Positions 46,521 to 55,849 of a DNA stretch of 64,000 bases are shown here, in pieces. The stretch is from assembly GCF_000876655.1 (NCBI RefSeq), contig NZ_JYCN01000015.1, positions 284,156 through 348,155 on the forward strand. The letters are read 5' to 3'. This DNA comes from Arthrobacter sp. SPG23. Lineage in GTDB: Bacteria > Actinomycetota > Actinomycetes > Actinomycetales > Micrococcaceae. Below the pieces are notes generated by a model. The model did not search any database and had not been told where the DNA came from. It saw only the letters and a list, made by a program, of their open reading frames with translations. The translations under genes and the position numbers were made by a program. Every line of letters begins with the position of its first letter. Within the stretch, counting starts at the first letter, position 1.

Positions 46521-47570
46521 TTAGCTTGCCGGGTCGACCAGGAGTTTCATCTTCTGGCCGGCGCGGAGCTGTTCGAATCCCTGCTCGACGACACCGGTGA
46601 GAGGGACGTCCTCCACCCAGCCGGTGGTCTTGTAGTGGCCCTTCGCCATCAGGTCGATGACTGCCGAGTAGTCCGCTCCGGTGTAGCAGATGGTCCCTTG
46701 GATGCGTCGCTCCCGCAGAACAAGGTTGATGAGGGGTGTCGGCAGGGGTTTCTCGTAGATCGCTACGCTGACCAGCGGGCGGCGTTCTCCGAGGCATTCC
46801 AGGGCTGATTGGACGGCAGGGGCAACCCCGGCGGCATCGAAAGCGGCGTCAACCCCGTCACCGCTGGTCCGGTCAGCGATGAGAGCGGTCACGTCCTGGC
46901 TGCTCGGATCCAGTGTCCGGGCACCGAGTGCCTCGATGGACCTGCGGCGGGTCTCCGATGGTTCAACGACGTCGATTTCGGTCAGCCCCATCCCGCGAAG
47001 AGCGAACCAGAGGCCGATGCCGATGGGCCCTGCGCCGTAAATCAGAGCCCTGCTTTGGTCGTTGACCTCACCCATGGTGGCTGCGTGATAGGCCACGGAC
47101 ATCGGTTCGACCAATGCCCCCATCTCAAGGGAGACGTTGTCGGGGAGTTTATGCACCTGGTTGACAGGCACGACCGTGTATTCGGCCATGCCGCCGTCCG
47201 CCATCAACCCGTGGAATCCGATGACGTTGCAGAGATTGTACGCACCCGTCCGGCATGGTCGGCACTCGCCGCAGCGGTAAATGGGCTCGACGGTGACGCG
47301 GTCACCCACGTGGACATCAGTGACGTTCTTGCCCACTTCTGTCACCAGACCCGAGAACTCATGCCCCAGGGTCAGCGGCAAGCATTTACCGGTAAGCGGG
47401 TGCGGGTCGGTCGGCGGAATGAAGATCGGGCCATCGTAGTACTCGTGGAGATCGGTGCCGCAAATGCCGTTGCGACTGACTTTGATCTTCACTTGTCCTT
47501 CGCCGGGCGACGGCTCCGGAACGTCTTCTATCTCAAGTTCGTTTTTGCCGTAATAGACTGCTGCGCGCAT
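46521..47570 (-). CDS. 2,3-Butanediol dehydrogenase-like Zn-dehydrogenase
   Basis: 349 aa with an AGGAGG RBS. Zn ligands C37 (GICGTDLHEYYDGP) and H70-E71 (LTLGHEFSG), structural Zn cysteines in CGECRPCRTGAYNLC, NAD site IYGAGPIGIGL. GTDLHEYYDGPIFIP is characteristic of the secondary-alcohol (2,3-butanediol) group. It would oxidise a secondary alcohol to the ketone taken by the adjacent monooxygenase. Confidence 0.87.
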   Translation of the reverse strand: MRAAVYYGKNELEIEDVPEPSPGEGQVKIKVSRNGICGTDLHEYYDGPIFIPPTDPHPLTGKCLPLTLGHEFSGLVTEVGKNVTDVHVGDRVTVEPIYRCGECRPCRTGAYNLCNVIGFHGLMADGGMAEYTVVPVNQVHKLPDNVSLEMGALVEPMSVAYHAATMGEVNDQSRALIYGAGPIGIGLWFALRGMGLTEIDVVEPSETRRRSIEALGARTLDPSSQDVTALIADRTSGDGVDAAFDAAGVAPAVQSALECLGERRPLVSVAIYEKPLPTPLINLVLRERRIQGTICYTGADYSAVIDLMAKGHYKTTGWVEDVPLTGVVEQGFEQLRAGQKMKLLVDPAS

Positions 47571-47625
47571 GGCGCCTCCTAAATATCGTGGTCAGGTCCC
47601 GATGATGCGGATGCTTCTGGGTGCA

Positions 47626-47662
47626 GCCCGGGACGGACAGTGGCCTACTGTCCGTCCCGGGC
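47626..47662. terminator. Intrinsic terminator
   Basis: Perfect 16-bp stem (47626-47641 with 47647-47662), 5-nt loop, 18 bp downstream of the Baeyer-Villiger monooxygenase stop. Separates it from the dehydrogenase gene, at least in part. Confidence 0.8.
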
Positions 47663-47679
47663 TAAGGTCGTTGTGCTGA

Positions 47680-49311
47680 TTAGGCCGGCGTCAGCGCGTC
47701 GGCGTCAGTCATGAAATTCGGGTACTTGTTCGAAGCCTCTTCGGCGAGGATGAAACGGTACTGCTTGATACCACCGAGGTAAAACATCACGGTCCGCTTC
47801 TTGCCGGGAATGTTGGCTCCAAAGATCCACGACGCAGCCTGGGGGAAGAGCGTCTGGTGGGCGATGTCCGAGCAAGTCTCCGTCCAGTCGGCTTCCGTTT
47901 CGGCTTTGGCCTCGATCCAGCCAGTTGCCGAAGTTGAGACGTGGCTGATCGTCTCGCTGATCCATTCCACCTGTGCCTCAATTGACGGCGGAAGGTTGGT
48001 GAAGGGGCCGTTGGGGCCCAGGATCATGAACATGTTCGGGAAGCCGCTGGTTGCCATGCCGAGGTAGCTGGTCGGCCCGTCAGCCCAGTGCTCCTTGAGG
48101 GTTTCGCCCCCGCGGCCGCGAATATCGACCCGGACGTAGTTGCCGTCCACGGCATCGAAGCCGGTGGCGCAGATGAGCACATCAAGTTCGTGCAGGCTGC
48201 CGTCTGCTGTGACGATGCCCTGCTCCGTCACACGCTCGATCGGGTTCTCCTTGACGTTGACGAGGGAGACGTTAGAACGGTTAAACGTCTCGTAGTAACC
48301 CGAATCGCAGAGCGGCCTACGGGCGTAGAGATCAGTCGGCGTCAGCTTTCGGCGCGTTTCCGGGTCTTTTACGATTTCCGCGATCTTCTGGCGGATGAAC
48401 TTGGCGGCCTCTTCGTTGGCAGCCGGATCTGTTGCGATATCCGAGAACGTCTCGAACATGAAGCGGAAGCCTCCGCCTTCTTCCCACGTCCGCTGGTAAA
48501 TCCGTTCGCGCTCCTCGGCCGAGACGCTGAAGGTCGGAACGGCGCTCTCCTCGAAGCCCATGGCGACGGACGAGTTCCGGACCTGGTCCCAGTTTGCCTC
48601 GAAGTTGTCCCTGTGGGCCCGTTGCTCCTGTGCACTCAGTTGGCGGTTGCCGGCAGGAACGCTGTACTGCGGTGTGCGCTGGAAGGATGTCAGATGTGCG
48701 GCGACCGGGGCGGTGGCGGTGATTACCTGGTTGCCTGTGGAACCGTTGCCGATGACGCCCACGCGCTTGCCTGCAAGGTCCAGGTCCTCGGGCCAGGCTC
48801 CTGTGTGTACGAGCCGGCCCTGAAAGGTTTCCATGCCGGGGAACTTGGGCAGGTTTGTGGCGGAGAGGAGGCCGAGTCCGGTGACGAGGAACCGGGACTG
48901 GAACGTGACGCCCCGGTCCGTCCGTACAGTCCAGGTGCCAGTGGACTCGTCGAATTCAGCTTCAGTCATACCGGTTTCAAGCTGGATGTGTTCGCGCAGG
49001 CTGTACCGGTCAACGACGCCGTTCAGATACTTCAGAATCTGAGCCTGGGGAACGTACTTCGTATTCCACGGAGTCTGCTGGTAAAGGTCGCGATCGAACG
49101 AGTACTGGTAAACGAAGCTCTCGGAGTCAGAAAGTGCGCCTGGATACTTGTTCCAGTACCAGGTCCCGCCCACGCCTCCGGCGCGGTCAATTGCCACCGC
49201 ATCAAGGCCGAGCTCGTTGCGCAGCTTGTGGAGCATATAGATTCCACCGAAGCCTGCTCCAACGACGAGTGCGTCGAGCTGGTAGGTCTTCTCCGGGACG
49301 GCGTTGTCCAT
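47680..49311 (-). CDS. Baeyer-Villiger monooxygenase (cyclohexanone monooxygenase-like)
   Basis: 543 aa. FAD site VVGAGFGGIYMLHKLR (16-31), Baeyer-Villiger fingerprint FQGRLVHTGAWP (FxGxxxHxxxWP), NADPH site VIGNGSTGNQ, and ATGFDAVDGNY near the end. Length fits type I enzymes. Inserts oxygen next to a ketone using NADPH. Divergent from a GAF-Fis regulator, with a perfect 17-bp palindrome in between; neighbours suggest an alcohol-ketone-ester-acid route. Confidence 0.92.
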   Translation of the reverse strand: MDNAVPEKTYQLDALVVGAGFGGIYMLHKLRNELGLDAVAIDRAGGVGGTWYWNKYPGALSDSESFVYQYSFDRDLYQQTPWNTKYVPQAQILKYLNGVVDRYSLREHIQLETGMTEAEFDESTGTWTVRTDRGVTFQSRFLVTGLGLLSATNLPKFPGMETFQGRLVHTGAWPEDLDLAGKRVGVIGNGSTGNQVITATAPVAAHLTSFQRTPQYSVPAGNRQLSAQEQRAHRDNFEANWDQVRNSSVAMGFEESAVPTFSVSAEERERIYQRTWEEGGGFRFMFETFSDIATDPAANEEAAKFIRQKIAEIVKDPETRRKLTPTDLYARRPLCDSGYYETFNRSNVSLVNVKENPIERVTEQGIVTADGSLHELDVLICATGFDAVDGNYVRVDIRGRGGETLKEHWADGPTSYLGMATSGFPNMFMILGPNGPFTNLPPSIEAQVEWISETISHVSTSATGWIEAKAETEADWTETCSDIAHQTLFPQAASWIFGANIPGKKRTVMFYLGGIKQYRFILAEEASNKYPNFMTDADALTPA

Positions 49312-49395
49312 GATGTCTTTTCCTTCGACTAAGAGGGCTCTGTGAGATAATTCACTTTGTAGTCACCAGTCTGTGGTGACAGAACCGGCACTTGA

Positions 49396-49412
49396 TGTCT
49401 CAATTTGAGACA
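49396..49412. promoter_or_regulatory. Perfect 17-bp palindrome, putative activator site
   Basis: TGTCTCAATTTGAGACA, 8-bp arms around one T, 84 bp upstream of the monooxygenase start and 115 bp from the divergent regulator. Fis-type HTH activators of the AcoR class bind such dyads; this one most likely binds the protein encoded at 49528. Confidence 0.7.
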
Positions 49413-49527
49413 CTCGCGCCAAGCCCGAGAAGCCGCGATTGATACCCTTTCAGCAATAGTCCCGACCGCTGAGAAGTAGAGATTGGCCACCTGCCGGGCA
49501 GGCGATCGACATTGCAAAGGGGCAGAC

Positions 49528-51267
49528 ATGGCCGACCCGGTGCGGGAGGCGCGCGACCAGCTGATTCGCGTTGGCCTCACAGGACAGTACGGGGCCAACG
49601 ATGCGGTGCCGGACATAATAGTGCGAAGCTGGCGCCGTTCGATTAGTAGCGCTGTGGAAAGCACCGTGCCGTCTCAGCGTTTTCAGGACGTGGATACCGA
49701 CTCCCTGCTGTGCCGGGCCGCCGTCCCCGTTCTTGACCGTTGGCAGCACCAACTGACCGACACCGGAACCACGCTCTTCCTCAGTGACAGGGGCGGCAGC
49801 ATCGTCGCCCGGCGAACGAGTGACAACAGTGAGCGGCGCCGCCTCGACAGCATGCACGCGGCAGAGGGTTTTGATTACTCCGAGGACTCTATCGGCACTA
49901 ATGGCCTAGGGACTTCGATGGTCGAAAAGCGTCCGATATTCGTGAAGGGGAGTCAACACTACAATGACGCCCTGGCCGCGCTGGCGTGCGCGGCGGCGCC
50001 CATCTATACGCCGGGCGGCTTGGTCGTTGGCTCGGTTTCACTTGGAGGGCCCCTCGAGTCCGCCAGCCCGATCATGTTGTCCCTTACAAGGGAGATCAGC
50101 CAACAGATCGAGGAGAGGTTCCGGGCGTCCTCCAGGCCCCAGGATCTCGCCCTCGCGATGTCCTTTATGCGTTTCAGCAGCTCACAACGTCCTACCGTGG
50201 TGATGGATCACGAATCCATCCTGGCCAACACGCCGGGGCTTCCTTTCGTTAGCGTTGCATCGCATGTCATGCTCTGGGAACTGCTCAACTCCCACAATTG
50301 GGCCTCCAGCAGCACTCTGCGCCGTGAACTGGAGGGTACCTCCATCGAGATCACGGCGCGGAGGGTGGTAGACGGCCCACGCGAGCACTTCGTGGTGCAC
50401 TTTGCCGAGCTGAATGAAGTTTCGGAAGAACGGGCTGGACTGGCTTTGCCTTCTTATGCCCCGCGCGCGGGCTCAGCTGCGGTGGGTCCAAGTAGGACCG
50501 CCCCGGCCGTTGTCCTTGTTGATGGGCCACGTGGTTCTGGACGGACGACAGTAGCCGGGAAACTGCGCACCGAGCGGGGAAGTGCGACACGTTGTGAAGT
50601 ATTTGTTGCATCCGCTGAGGCGGCCACCCCGTGGAGCACGCTTGAGGACCTGCTGGCGGGTGGAACGGACGTGCTGATCCGCCGGGTGGAAGACGTCGCC
50701 GAAAGCGAGGTGGCTCTACTGGCCAGCCTTGTGGAGGGGCACCGGACGGCGTGGACCGCAGGGCAACGAACCAGCTGTCTCTTGCTCACCTCCTCGCGTG
50801 ACCAAGCTACCCCGGCTGTTCAAGCGTTCATCGACGCCACGGGGCCAGCGGAGCGGACGGAAGCTCTGGCCCTGACACCGGAAAGAATCCCCGGACTGGT
50901 CAAGGCCATCCTCAATATTGTTGACCCGGAATCGCGGCACACCATCTCGCCGGCGGCTCTGCAGTCAATAGTCCAGTGGAACTGGCCAGGCAACATCGCC
51001 GAACTTGCTGACACTGTAGCCGGACTGATCAGCGATGCGAAAGGTTCGGTCATCGAACGCCGGCACTTGCCGAAGCACTTACAGTACGCGCCGCCACGAC
51101 GTCACATGAGCATGATGGAGACGGCGGAGCGCGGGGCCATCATCAGGGCGCTCGACGCAGCTGGCGGCAACAAATCCGAGGCCGCGACACTGCTGGGTAT
51201 GGGCCGGGCAACCCTGTATCGGCGACTGCGCCAGCTTGGCCTCGACACAGGGGAGGGGTCGATATGA
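49528..51267 (+). CDS. AcoR-like GAF-AAA(degenerate)-Fis transcriptional regulator
   Basis: 579 aa from the ATG at 49528 (MADPVREARDQLIR). GAF domain with SEDSIGTNGLGTSMVEKRP, a middle AAA+ remnant with Walker A GPRGSGRTT, and a Fis-type HTH at the end (GGNKSEAATLLGMGRATLYRRLRQLGL). The GAFTGA loop that contacts sigma-54 is absent, consistent with actinobacteria lacking sigma-54. Probably senses an alcohol or ketone and activates the divergent monooxygenase gene. Confidence 0.87.
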   Translation: MADPVREARDQLIRVGLTGQYGANDAVPDIIVRSWRRSISSAVESTVPSQRFQDVDTDSLLCRAAVPVLDRWQHQLTDTGTTLFLSDRGGSIVARRTSDNSERRRLDSMHAAEGFDYSEDSIGTNGLGTSMVEKRPIFVKGSQHYNDALAALACAAAPIYTPGGLVVGSVSLGGPLESASPIMLSLTREISQQIEERFRASSRPQDLALAMSFMRFSSSQRPTVVMDHESILANTPGLPFVSVASHVMLWELLNSHNWASSSTLRRELEGTSIEITARRVVDGPREHFVVHFAELNEVSEERAGLALPSYAPRAGSAAVGPSRTAPAVVLVDGPRGSGRTTVAGKLRTERGSATRCEVFVASAEAATPWSTLEDLLAGGTDVLIRRVEDVAESEVALLASLVEGHRTAWTAGQRTSCLLLTSSRDQATPAVQAFIDATGPAERTEALALTPERIPGLVKAILNIVDPESRHTISPAALQSIVQWNWPGNIAELADTVAGLISDAKGSVIERRHLPKHLQYAPPRRHMSMMETAERGAIIRALDAAGGNKSEAATLLGMGRATLYRRLRQLGLDTGEGSI

Positions 51268-51295
51268 TCCCGAACTGCGGCAGTCCGTCAAGGCC

Positions 51296-52195
51296 TTAGT
51301 CCGCGGCGGCACCGTCGAGGCTGATGACTTCTTCCAGCACAGCTTTCAGGGCCGGACTTGCATCGTCGCGGCGCCAAGCTACCCGCAGATCGACATCGGC
51401 AGTGGAATCCTCGAGAGGGACGAACACGACGCGCGGATCTGTCGCATTCTCCGCGACAGACGCCAGCGTCAGGTGGCATCCCACTTCGGCGCTTACCAGC
51501 GCAAGTGCGGTCTGCGTGTCCGGAGCCAGCTGAACGACGTCGGCGACGAAGTCGTTGGCATGGGCGAGCCGCCGGAGCCGGTCAGGCAAAACTGCGCCTT
51601 CGAAAGGCGTCAGCGAGATGAAGGGCTCGCCGGCAAGCCGCCGCATGGCCAGCCGACGTGCGCCGGCAAGGGCATGGGTGTCAGGCATAGCTACAACGAG
51701 TGAGTCCCGCATGACCACACGGGAAGACACCTCTGCCGGGATGACGTCCCACCGGCCCAGTGCGATGTCCGTTTCCCCTTGCACCAGCTTCTTCATGGCA
51801 GGTTGTGCGAAGTTTTGGCTGGACAGCTCAAGTTGGATCCTCGGCCGGTTGGACTTCACTTGTCTGGCGAGCCGTGCGACCAGTTGGTGTGTGGACACGC
51901 CGGCAAAGGCAATCCGCACCAGTCCGACTTCACCGTTGTCGGCGGACCGGACGGCCTCTTCTGCTCGGCGCAGGGCATCAAGGACCTCGGTGGCAGGGCC
52001 GATTAGCGCCTGTCCTGAGGAGGTGAGTTTCACGGAACGGGTATTGCGGTCCAGCAAACGCGTCCCGAGTTCCGACTCGAGCTGTTTGATGATCCGGCTT
52101 AAGGGCGGCTGGGCCATGTGCAGCTGCTCAGCAGCCCGCCCGAAATGGAGTTCCTGGGCCACGGCAAGGAAAGCCCTGAGCTGACCGACGTCCAT
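51296..52195 (-). CDS. LysR-type transcriptional regulator
   Basis: 299 aa. HTH at residues 1-60 (FLAVAQELHFGRAAEQLHMAQPPLSRIIKQLESELG), then the effector domain. It is convergent with the GAF-Fis regulator and divergent from the SDR gene at 52618 across a 422-bp gap that contains a 12-bp palindrome. Likely regulator of that SDR; the effector is unknown. Confidence 0.88.
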   Translation of the reverse strand: MDVGQLRAFLAVAQELHFGRAAEQLHMAQPPLSRIIKQLESELGTRLLDRNTRSVKLTSSGQALIGPATEVLDALRRAEEAVRSADNGEVGLVRIAFAGVSTHQLVARLARQVKSNRPRIQLELSSQNFAQPAMKKLVQGETDIALGRWDVIPAEVSSRVVMRDSLVVAMPDTHALAGARRLAMRRLAGEPFISLTPFEGAVLPDRLRRLAHANDFVADVVQLAPDTQTALALVSAEVGCHLTLASVAENATDPRVVFVPLEDSTADVDLRVAWRRDDASPALKAVLEEVISLDGAAAD

Positions 52196-52617
52196 GTTTA
52201 CGTCCTTATTTTATTGATTAAAAAGTATCACTGGAAATGGCTTTGCGCGCCCATCGAAACAATGGTGCGGCCTCGCGCGATGACGCCAGGCCGCAAGCTT
52301 CCGATTTTGGCATGTGTGGGGTGCTCAACGAGTGCCTCCAATGGTCTTGTACAAGATTTGGACACTTCGTTCTTTGGCGGGTGTGCCAAGTGCAGGATGA
52401 GGATGTGCCGCACTGCGGGACGTCCTCACAGCTCACCGAAGAGCTCATGGGTGACTAACAAATATCGTCGGGAGACGGACGGTGCACAGCTGACTAGAAG
52501 TGCTGTGAGGCTCAAGGCTTCGCCTTGGGCTCTCCGTGCAGGGCGGCTCCCCGGAGTGGCCCGGTCAGTCTCTGTGCTGCTGATCAAAGTCTTCCCGCTA
52601 GAGTCCTTGGAGGCAAA
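52196..52617. promoter_or_regulatory. 422-bp divergent intergenic region
   Basis: Unusually long and lower in GC at its left end (TTATTTTATTGATTAAAAAG). It contains the perfect 12-bp palindrome TCTTGTACAAGA (52345-52356). Short frames here have no homology that I recognise. Expected to hold the LysR and SDR promoters. Confidence 0.5.
52345..52356. promoter_or_regulatory. 12-bp palindrome, putative operator
   Basis: TCTTGTACAAGA, perfectly symmetric, in the middle of the LysR-SDR gap. The TTGT/ACAA core resembles GntR- or LysR-type half-sites; the binding protein is not known. Confidence 0.4.
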
Positions 52618-53406
52618 ATGTCAGAACGTGTAAAGGGGCGCAGCATCCTTGTCACAGGTGCCGGCAGCGGTATGGGCCGGGTTATCGCGCTCGCGCTGGG
52701 AAATGAGGGAGCTAATGTCACGCTCCTCGATCTCAACCTCGACGCAGCCAATGCTGTGAAGAATGAAATCACGGCGGCTGGCGGCAACGCCGTGGCGGTT
52801 TCCGGTAACGTCGTCAACCGCGACGACGTAGCAACGGCTGTCAAGACGAGCGTTGAATCGTTCGGCCGGCTCGACTGCATGTTCGCCATCGCGGGCATCA
52901 TCAAGCCGACACACTTCCTTGAAACCACCGAAGAGAACTTCCGAAGCACGCTGGACGTGAATGGGCTGGGTACTCTCATCTGTCAGCAGGAAGCGGCCAA
53001 GCAGATGATCGAGCAGGGCACCGGGGGCAAGCTGATTGTCACGTCTTCCATCGCAGGCCGTCAGGGCTACCCGAACTTCGCGTCCTACTGCGCGAGCAAG
53101 TTCGCGGTGACCGCACTGAACCAGTCAGCTGCCCACGCACTGGCCAAGCACAAGATCACATCCAATGCCTTTGCCCCGGGGGTTGTAGACACCCCCCTAT
53201 GGAAGAAGCTTGACCTCGATCTCATGGAGATGGGTGATACATCGCATCCTGGCGAGGCCTTCGAGTCCTTTTCCGGAGCGAATCTGATCGGACGCAAGGG
53301 CGTCGCGGAGGACGTGGTTGGCACAGCTCTATTCCTCGCCTCCTCAGACTCCGACTACATGACGGGCCAGACCATCATGATCGACGGCGGCATGGTTCTC
53401 GTGTAG
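52618..53406 (+). CDS. SDR-family oxidoreductase
   Basis: 262 aa from the ATG at 52618 with GGAGG upstream. TGAGSGMG (residues 13-20), SYCASK active site (Tyr-x3-Lys), and APGVVDTPLWKKL with an inserted substrate loop before GRKGVAEDV. D at the end of the second strand (LLDLNLD) favours NAD. Resembles acetoin/diacetyl (butanediol) or polyol dehydrogenases. A strong terminator follows. Possibly acts on the solute imported by the next operon. Confidence 0.87.
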   Translation: MSERVKGRSILVTGAGSGMGRVIALALGNEGANVTLLDLNLDAANAVKNEITAAGGNAVAVSGNVVNRDDVATAVKTSVESFGRLDCMFAIAGIIKPTHFLETTEENFRSTLDVNGLGTLICQQEAAKQMIEQGTGGKLIVTSSIAGRQGYPNFASYCASKFAVTALNQSAAHALAKHKITSNAFAPGVVDTPLWKKLDLDLMEMGDTSHPGEAFESFSGANLIGRKGVAEDVVGTALFLASSDSDYMTGQTIMIDGGMVLV

Positions 53407-53483
53407 CCACAACGGCTGACCGAAGCCTTGCGTGCCTGAATTGCGGCGTTTGAATTCGGTTCGTTTCCGTATGCAGTAGATGC

Positions 53484-53520
53484 CAAACGGCGGCTTGCGT
53501 AGAACGCAAGCCGCCGTTTG
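53484..53520 (+). terminator. Intrinsic terminator
   Basis: Perfect 17-bp stem (53484-53500 with 53504-53520) and AGA loop, about 78 bp after the SDR stop. Confidence 0.82.
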
Positions 53521-53821
53521 ACTGCGACAACTCGATCTCAGTAAAGGCGTGGTCGGGCGGCCCTCTCACGAATGCCTGTAAACAACAGGAAGATGGGCCG
53601 GCACAATAGTGGCAACCCTCCCGACGATGATGACCCTTTATTCGGGTCGGTGTGTTCTCGGTGGGCGTTCATGCCAACCCCTGCAGGCAACCTCCACATT
53701 GCTCGAGGCGGCGCAAATGTGCCCAGGGCCCAGACGCCGCCGCCGGCTTCCGTTTTCTCGTCGGTGTGGATTTCTAAACACCAGTCACACGCCGTGCGGT
53801 CCCTCGCCGGAGACGCTTGGC
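53521..53821. other. Non-coding spacer between convergent transcripts
   Basis: About 300 bp between the SDR terminator and the ABC-operon terminator. A 99-codon frame exists at 53572-53871 on the plus strand, but it is proline/arginine-rich, has no RBS, and runs through the facing terminator. I see no gene here. Confidence 0.5.
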
Positions 53822-53853
53822 GGGGCGCCCCGCTGATCAGAGCGGAGCGCCCC
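53822..53853 (-). terminator. Intrinsic terminator of the ribose-type ABC operon
   Basis: 13-bp stem with one mismatch (53822-53834 with 53841-53853), GATCAG loop, 30 bp downstream of the last permease stop. Confidence 0.7.
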
Positions 53854-53882
53854 GGAACCGGCCCAGCCTGAGCAGCAGTTTC

Positions 53883-54863
53883 TCAGGTAACGGCCAGGTG
53901 AGGCTGGCGCCTCCGAAGAACAGCCTTGTGGGCCACCACCTTTGCGATGACGAATTCCAAGAGGATCACCACCAGCAGCAGGACGCCCGTGAAGAGCTCG
54001 GTGACAAAAGCCTTGACGCCGATCGAGGACATCCCCGCGGCGAGGACTGCGGTGATGGCGATGCCGAACGCGACGTTCACCATGCCTCCGCGCCCTCCGG
54101 TGAGGCTGACGCCGCCGATGAGGACTGCCGCCAGCGCCAGAAGAAGCATGTTGGCCAGGCCATCCGGCGTCGCAGACCCGCCCCGGAAAGACGACAGCGC
54201 CCCGGCTAGGGCTCCGCATCCGCCGGAAATGGCGAAGGCGAGTACCAGACGCGACTTGAGCTTGACCCCCGAGGCGACGGCCTCCTGCCGTGCCCCGCCG
54301 ATCGATGAAATCTCTCGGCCCCATCGTGTCCGCGACAGGAAGATACCTAGAACGGCGAGTACGGCGATCGTTGTCAGGGACAGGGGTGTGAAGACCCAGA
54401 TCCGAATCATGAGTGCGTCGCTCAGATTGTAGTTAGTGAGGGTCACCGGGACGCCGCCGGTTGCCAGCCAGGTTGCGCCGCGGAGCAGGATCAGCGTTCC
54501 TACGGTGAACACGAGGGAGCTGATTCCGAGCCGTGCAATCACCCAGCCCTGGAGCGAGCCGAGCAACACACCCACGACTGTGGCGATGAGGATGCTTGCG
54601 ATCAGGCCGAGGCCCCCGAGTTGTACGGCGATCGCGCCCGCAAGGGCGGCCATGGACGCGACTGAGAGATCGAACTCCCCGGCGATCATCGTCACCGCGA
54701 GCCCGGCCGCGACGACACCGAGTGGGATGAGTCGTTCAAGCGACGAGAACAGGGCGGCCTCCCCACGGAAGCTGGGTGAGACCGTGGCCATGATGCCGAC
54801 AACCAGGACAAGGACGACGATTTGGAGCGCGTATTTGAGGAAGAATTCCCTTGCAGCATTCAT
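53883..54863 (-). CDS. Ribose-type ABC permease 2
   Basis: 326 aa from the ATG at 54863 overlapping the preceding TGA. About eight to ten membrane helices with the RbsC-like stretches LIPLGVVAAGLAVTMIAGEFDLSVASMAALAGAIA and VLIGGVSLTGGRGGMVNVAFG. Forms the channel with permease 1. Confidence 0.88.
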   Translation of the reverse strand: MNAAREFFLKYALQIVVLVLVVGIMATVSPSFRGEAALFSSLERLIPLGVVAAGLAVTMIAGEFDLSVASMAALAGAIAVQLGGLGLIASILIATVVGVLLGSLQGWVIARLGISSLVFTVGTLILLRGATWLATGGVPVTLTNYNLSDALMIRIWVFTPLSLTTIAVLAVLGIFLSRTRWGREISSIGGARQEAVASGVKLKSRLVLAFAISGGCGALAGALSSFRGGSATPDGLANMLLLALAAVLIGGVSLTGGRGGMVNVAFGIAITAVLAAGMSSIGVKAFVTELFTGVLLLVVILLEFVIAKVVAHKAVLRRRQPHLAVT

Positions 54864-55849
54864 CGGGTGCTGACCTTTCTGAGAACGTGGAGGGCTACGA
54901 CGAGCACCACGACGATGCCGCCGACGAGGAACACGCGCCAGCCGTTGTCGAGGCCGTGCAGGAGCATGATGTTTCCCAGTGCCACTATGAGCAGTGCACC
55001 GAGCGCGGACCGGGTGGGGGAACCTTCGCCGCCCGATACGGCGGTGCCCCCAACCAGGACCGCTGCGATAACGTCCATCGTGAGTCCGGCAAGGTCGTTC
55101 GCCTGCATCTGGTGCAGCTGTGAGGCATTCAGCGCGCCGGCCACTCCGAGGCCAACCCCGAACGCGATGAAGGCCCAGATCGTGGTGGCCCGGGGAGAGA
55201 TGCCGCTGTTCCTTGCGGTGGCGCGGTTGGCGCCGAGTAAGTGGATATTCCGCCCGATCAGCGTGTGTTCGGTGAGGAACCAGGCAACGGCTATGAACAG
55301 TACGAAGATGTAGACCGGCAGAGGGATTTCCAGGAAGTTCCACGTTGCCAGCCACGCCACGTCCACGCTGCCGGCAGTGACCACGGCCCCCTTGGTGGTG
55401 ATCGCCACCAGGCCGTAGATGACTGAGCCCACGGCGAGGGTGGTGATGACCGGATTGAGTCCGGCTCCGACGATGAGGCCCTGCAGGATTCCTAGTGCCA
55501 CCGAGAGCATGACGGCGGCGCCGAGCCCTGCCAGCGCCGATCCGGTCAGTCCGGACACGGCGAGGAACACGATCCCGGCGAGCACGGTGGAGGATGCGAT
55601 GCCGAGCGAGAAGAAATTGCCCGAGATCGTGATCGCGGTCATTGCGACCGCGATGATTCCAACGATCGAGGTATTGATGAGGATCGCGCGAAGATTCGCG
55701 AACGTTGCGAAATCGGGTGTGCTGATGGCAGCTACCGCGAACACTGCCGCCACGAGGAGCGGGAGGGTGTAGCTGGTGACGAAGCGAATTACGCTGCCTC
55801 GTTGCGACGGAGCAATGAAGTTGGTTGCAATGCTTGCTGTACTAGACAT
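54860..55849 (-). CDS. Ribose-type ABC permease 1
   Basis: 329 aa from the ATG at 55849, overlapping the ATPase stop by 8 bp. RbsC-family signatures AVAMTAITISGNFFSLGIASSTVLAGIVF and IAAVLVGGTAVSGGEGSP. Two different permease genes rather than one imply a heterodimeric channel. Confidence 0.88.
   Translation of the reverse strand: MSSTASIATNFIAPSQRGSVIRFVTSYTLPLLVAAVFAVAAISTPDFATFANLRAILINTSIVGIIAVAMTAITISGNFFSLGIASSTVLAGIVFLAVSGLTGSALAGLGAAVMLSVALGILQGLIVGAGLNPVITTLAVGSVIYGLVAITTKGAVVTAGSVDVAWLATWNFLEIPLPVYIFVLFIAVAWFLTEHTLIGRNIHLLGANRATARNSGISPRATTIWAFIAFGVGLGVAGALNASQLHQMQANDLAGLTMDVIAAVLVGGTAVSGGEGSPTRSALGALLIVALGNIMLLHGLDNGWRVFLVGGIVVVLVVALHVLRKVSTR

Noticed and set aside
48088..49332. 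Plus-strand open frame of about 410 codons
   Set aside because: Exactly opposite the Baeyer-Villiger monooxygenase gene, with no family signature.
53572..53871. 99-codon frame in the convergent spacer
   Set aside because: No RBS, low-complexity composition, and it crosses the facing terminator hairpin.
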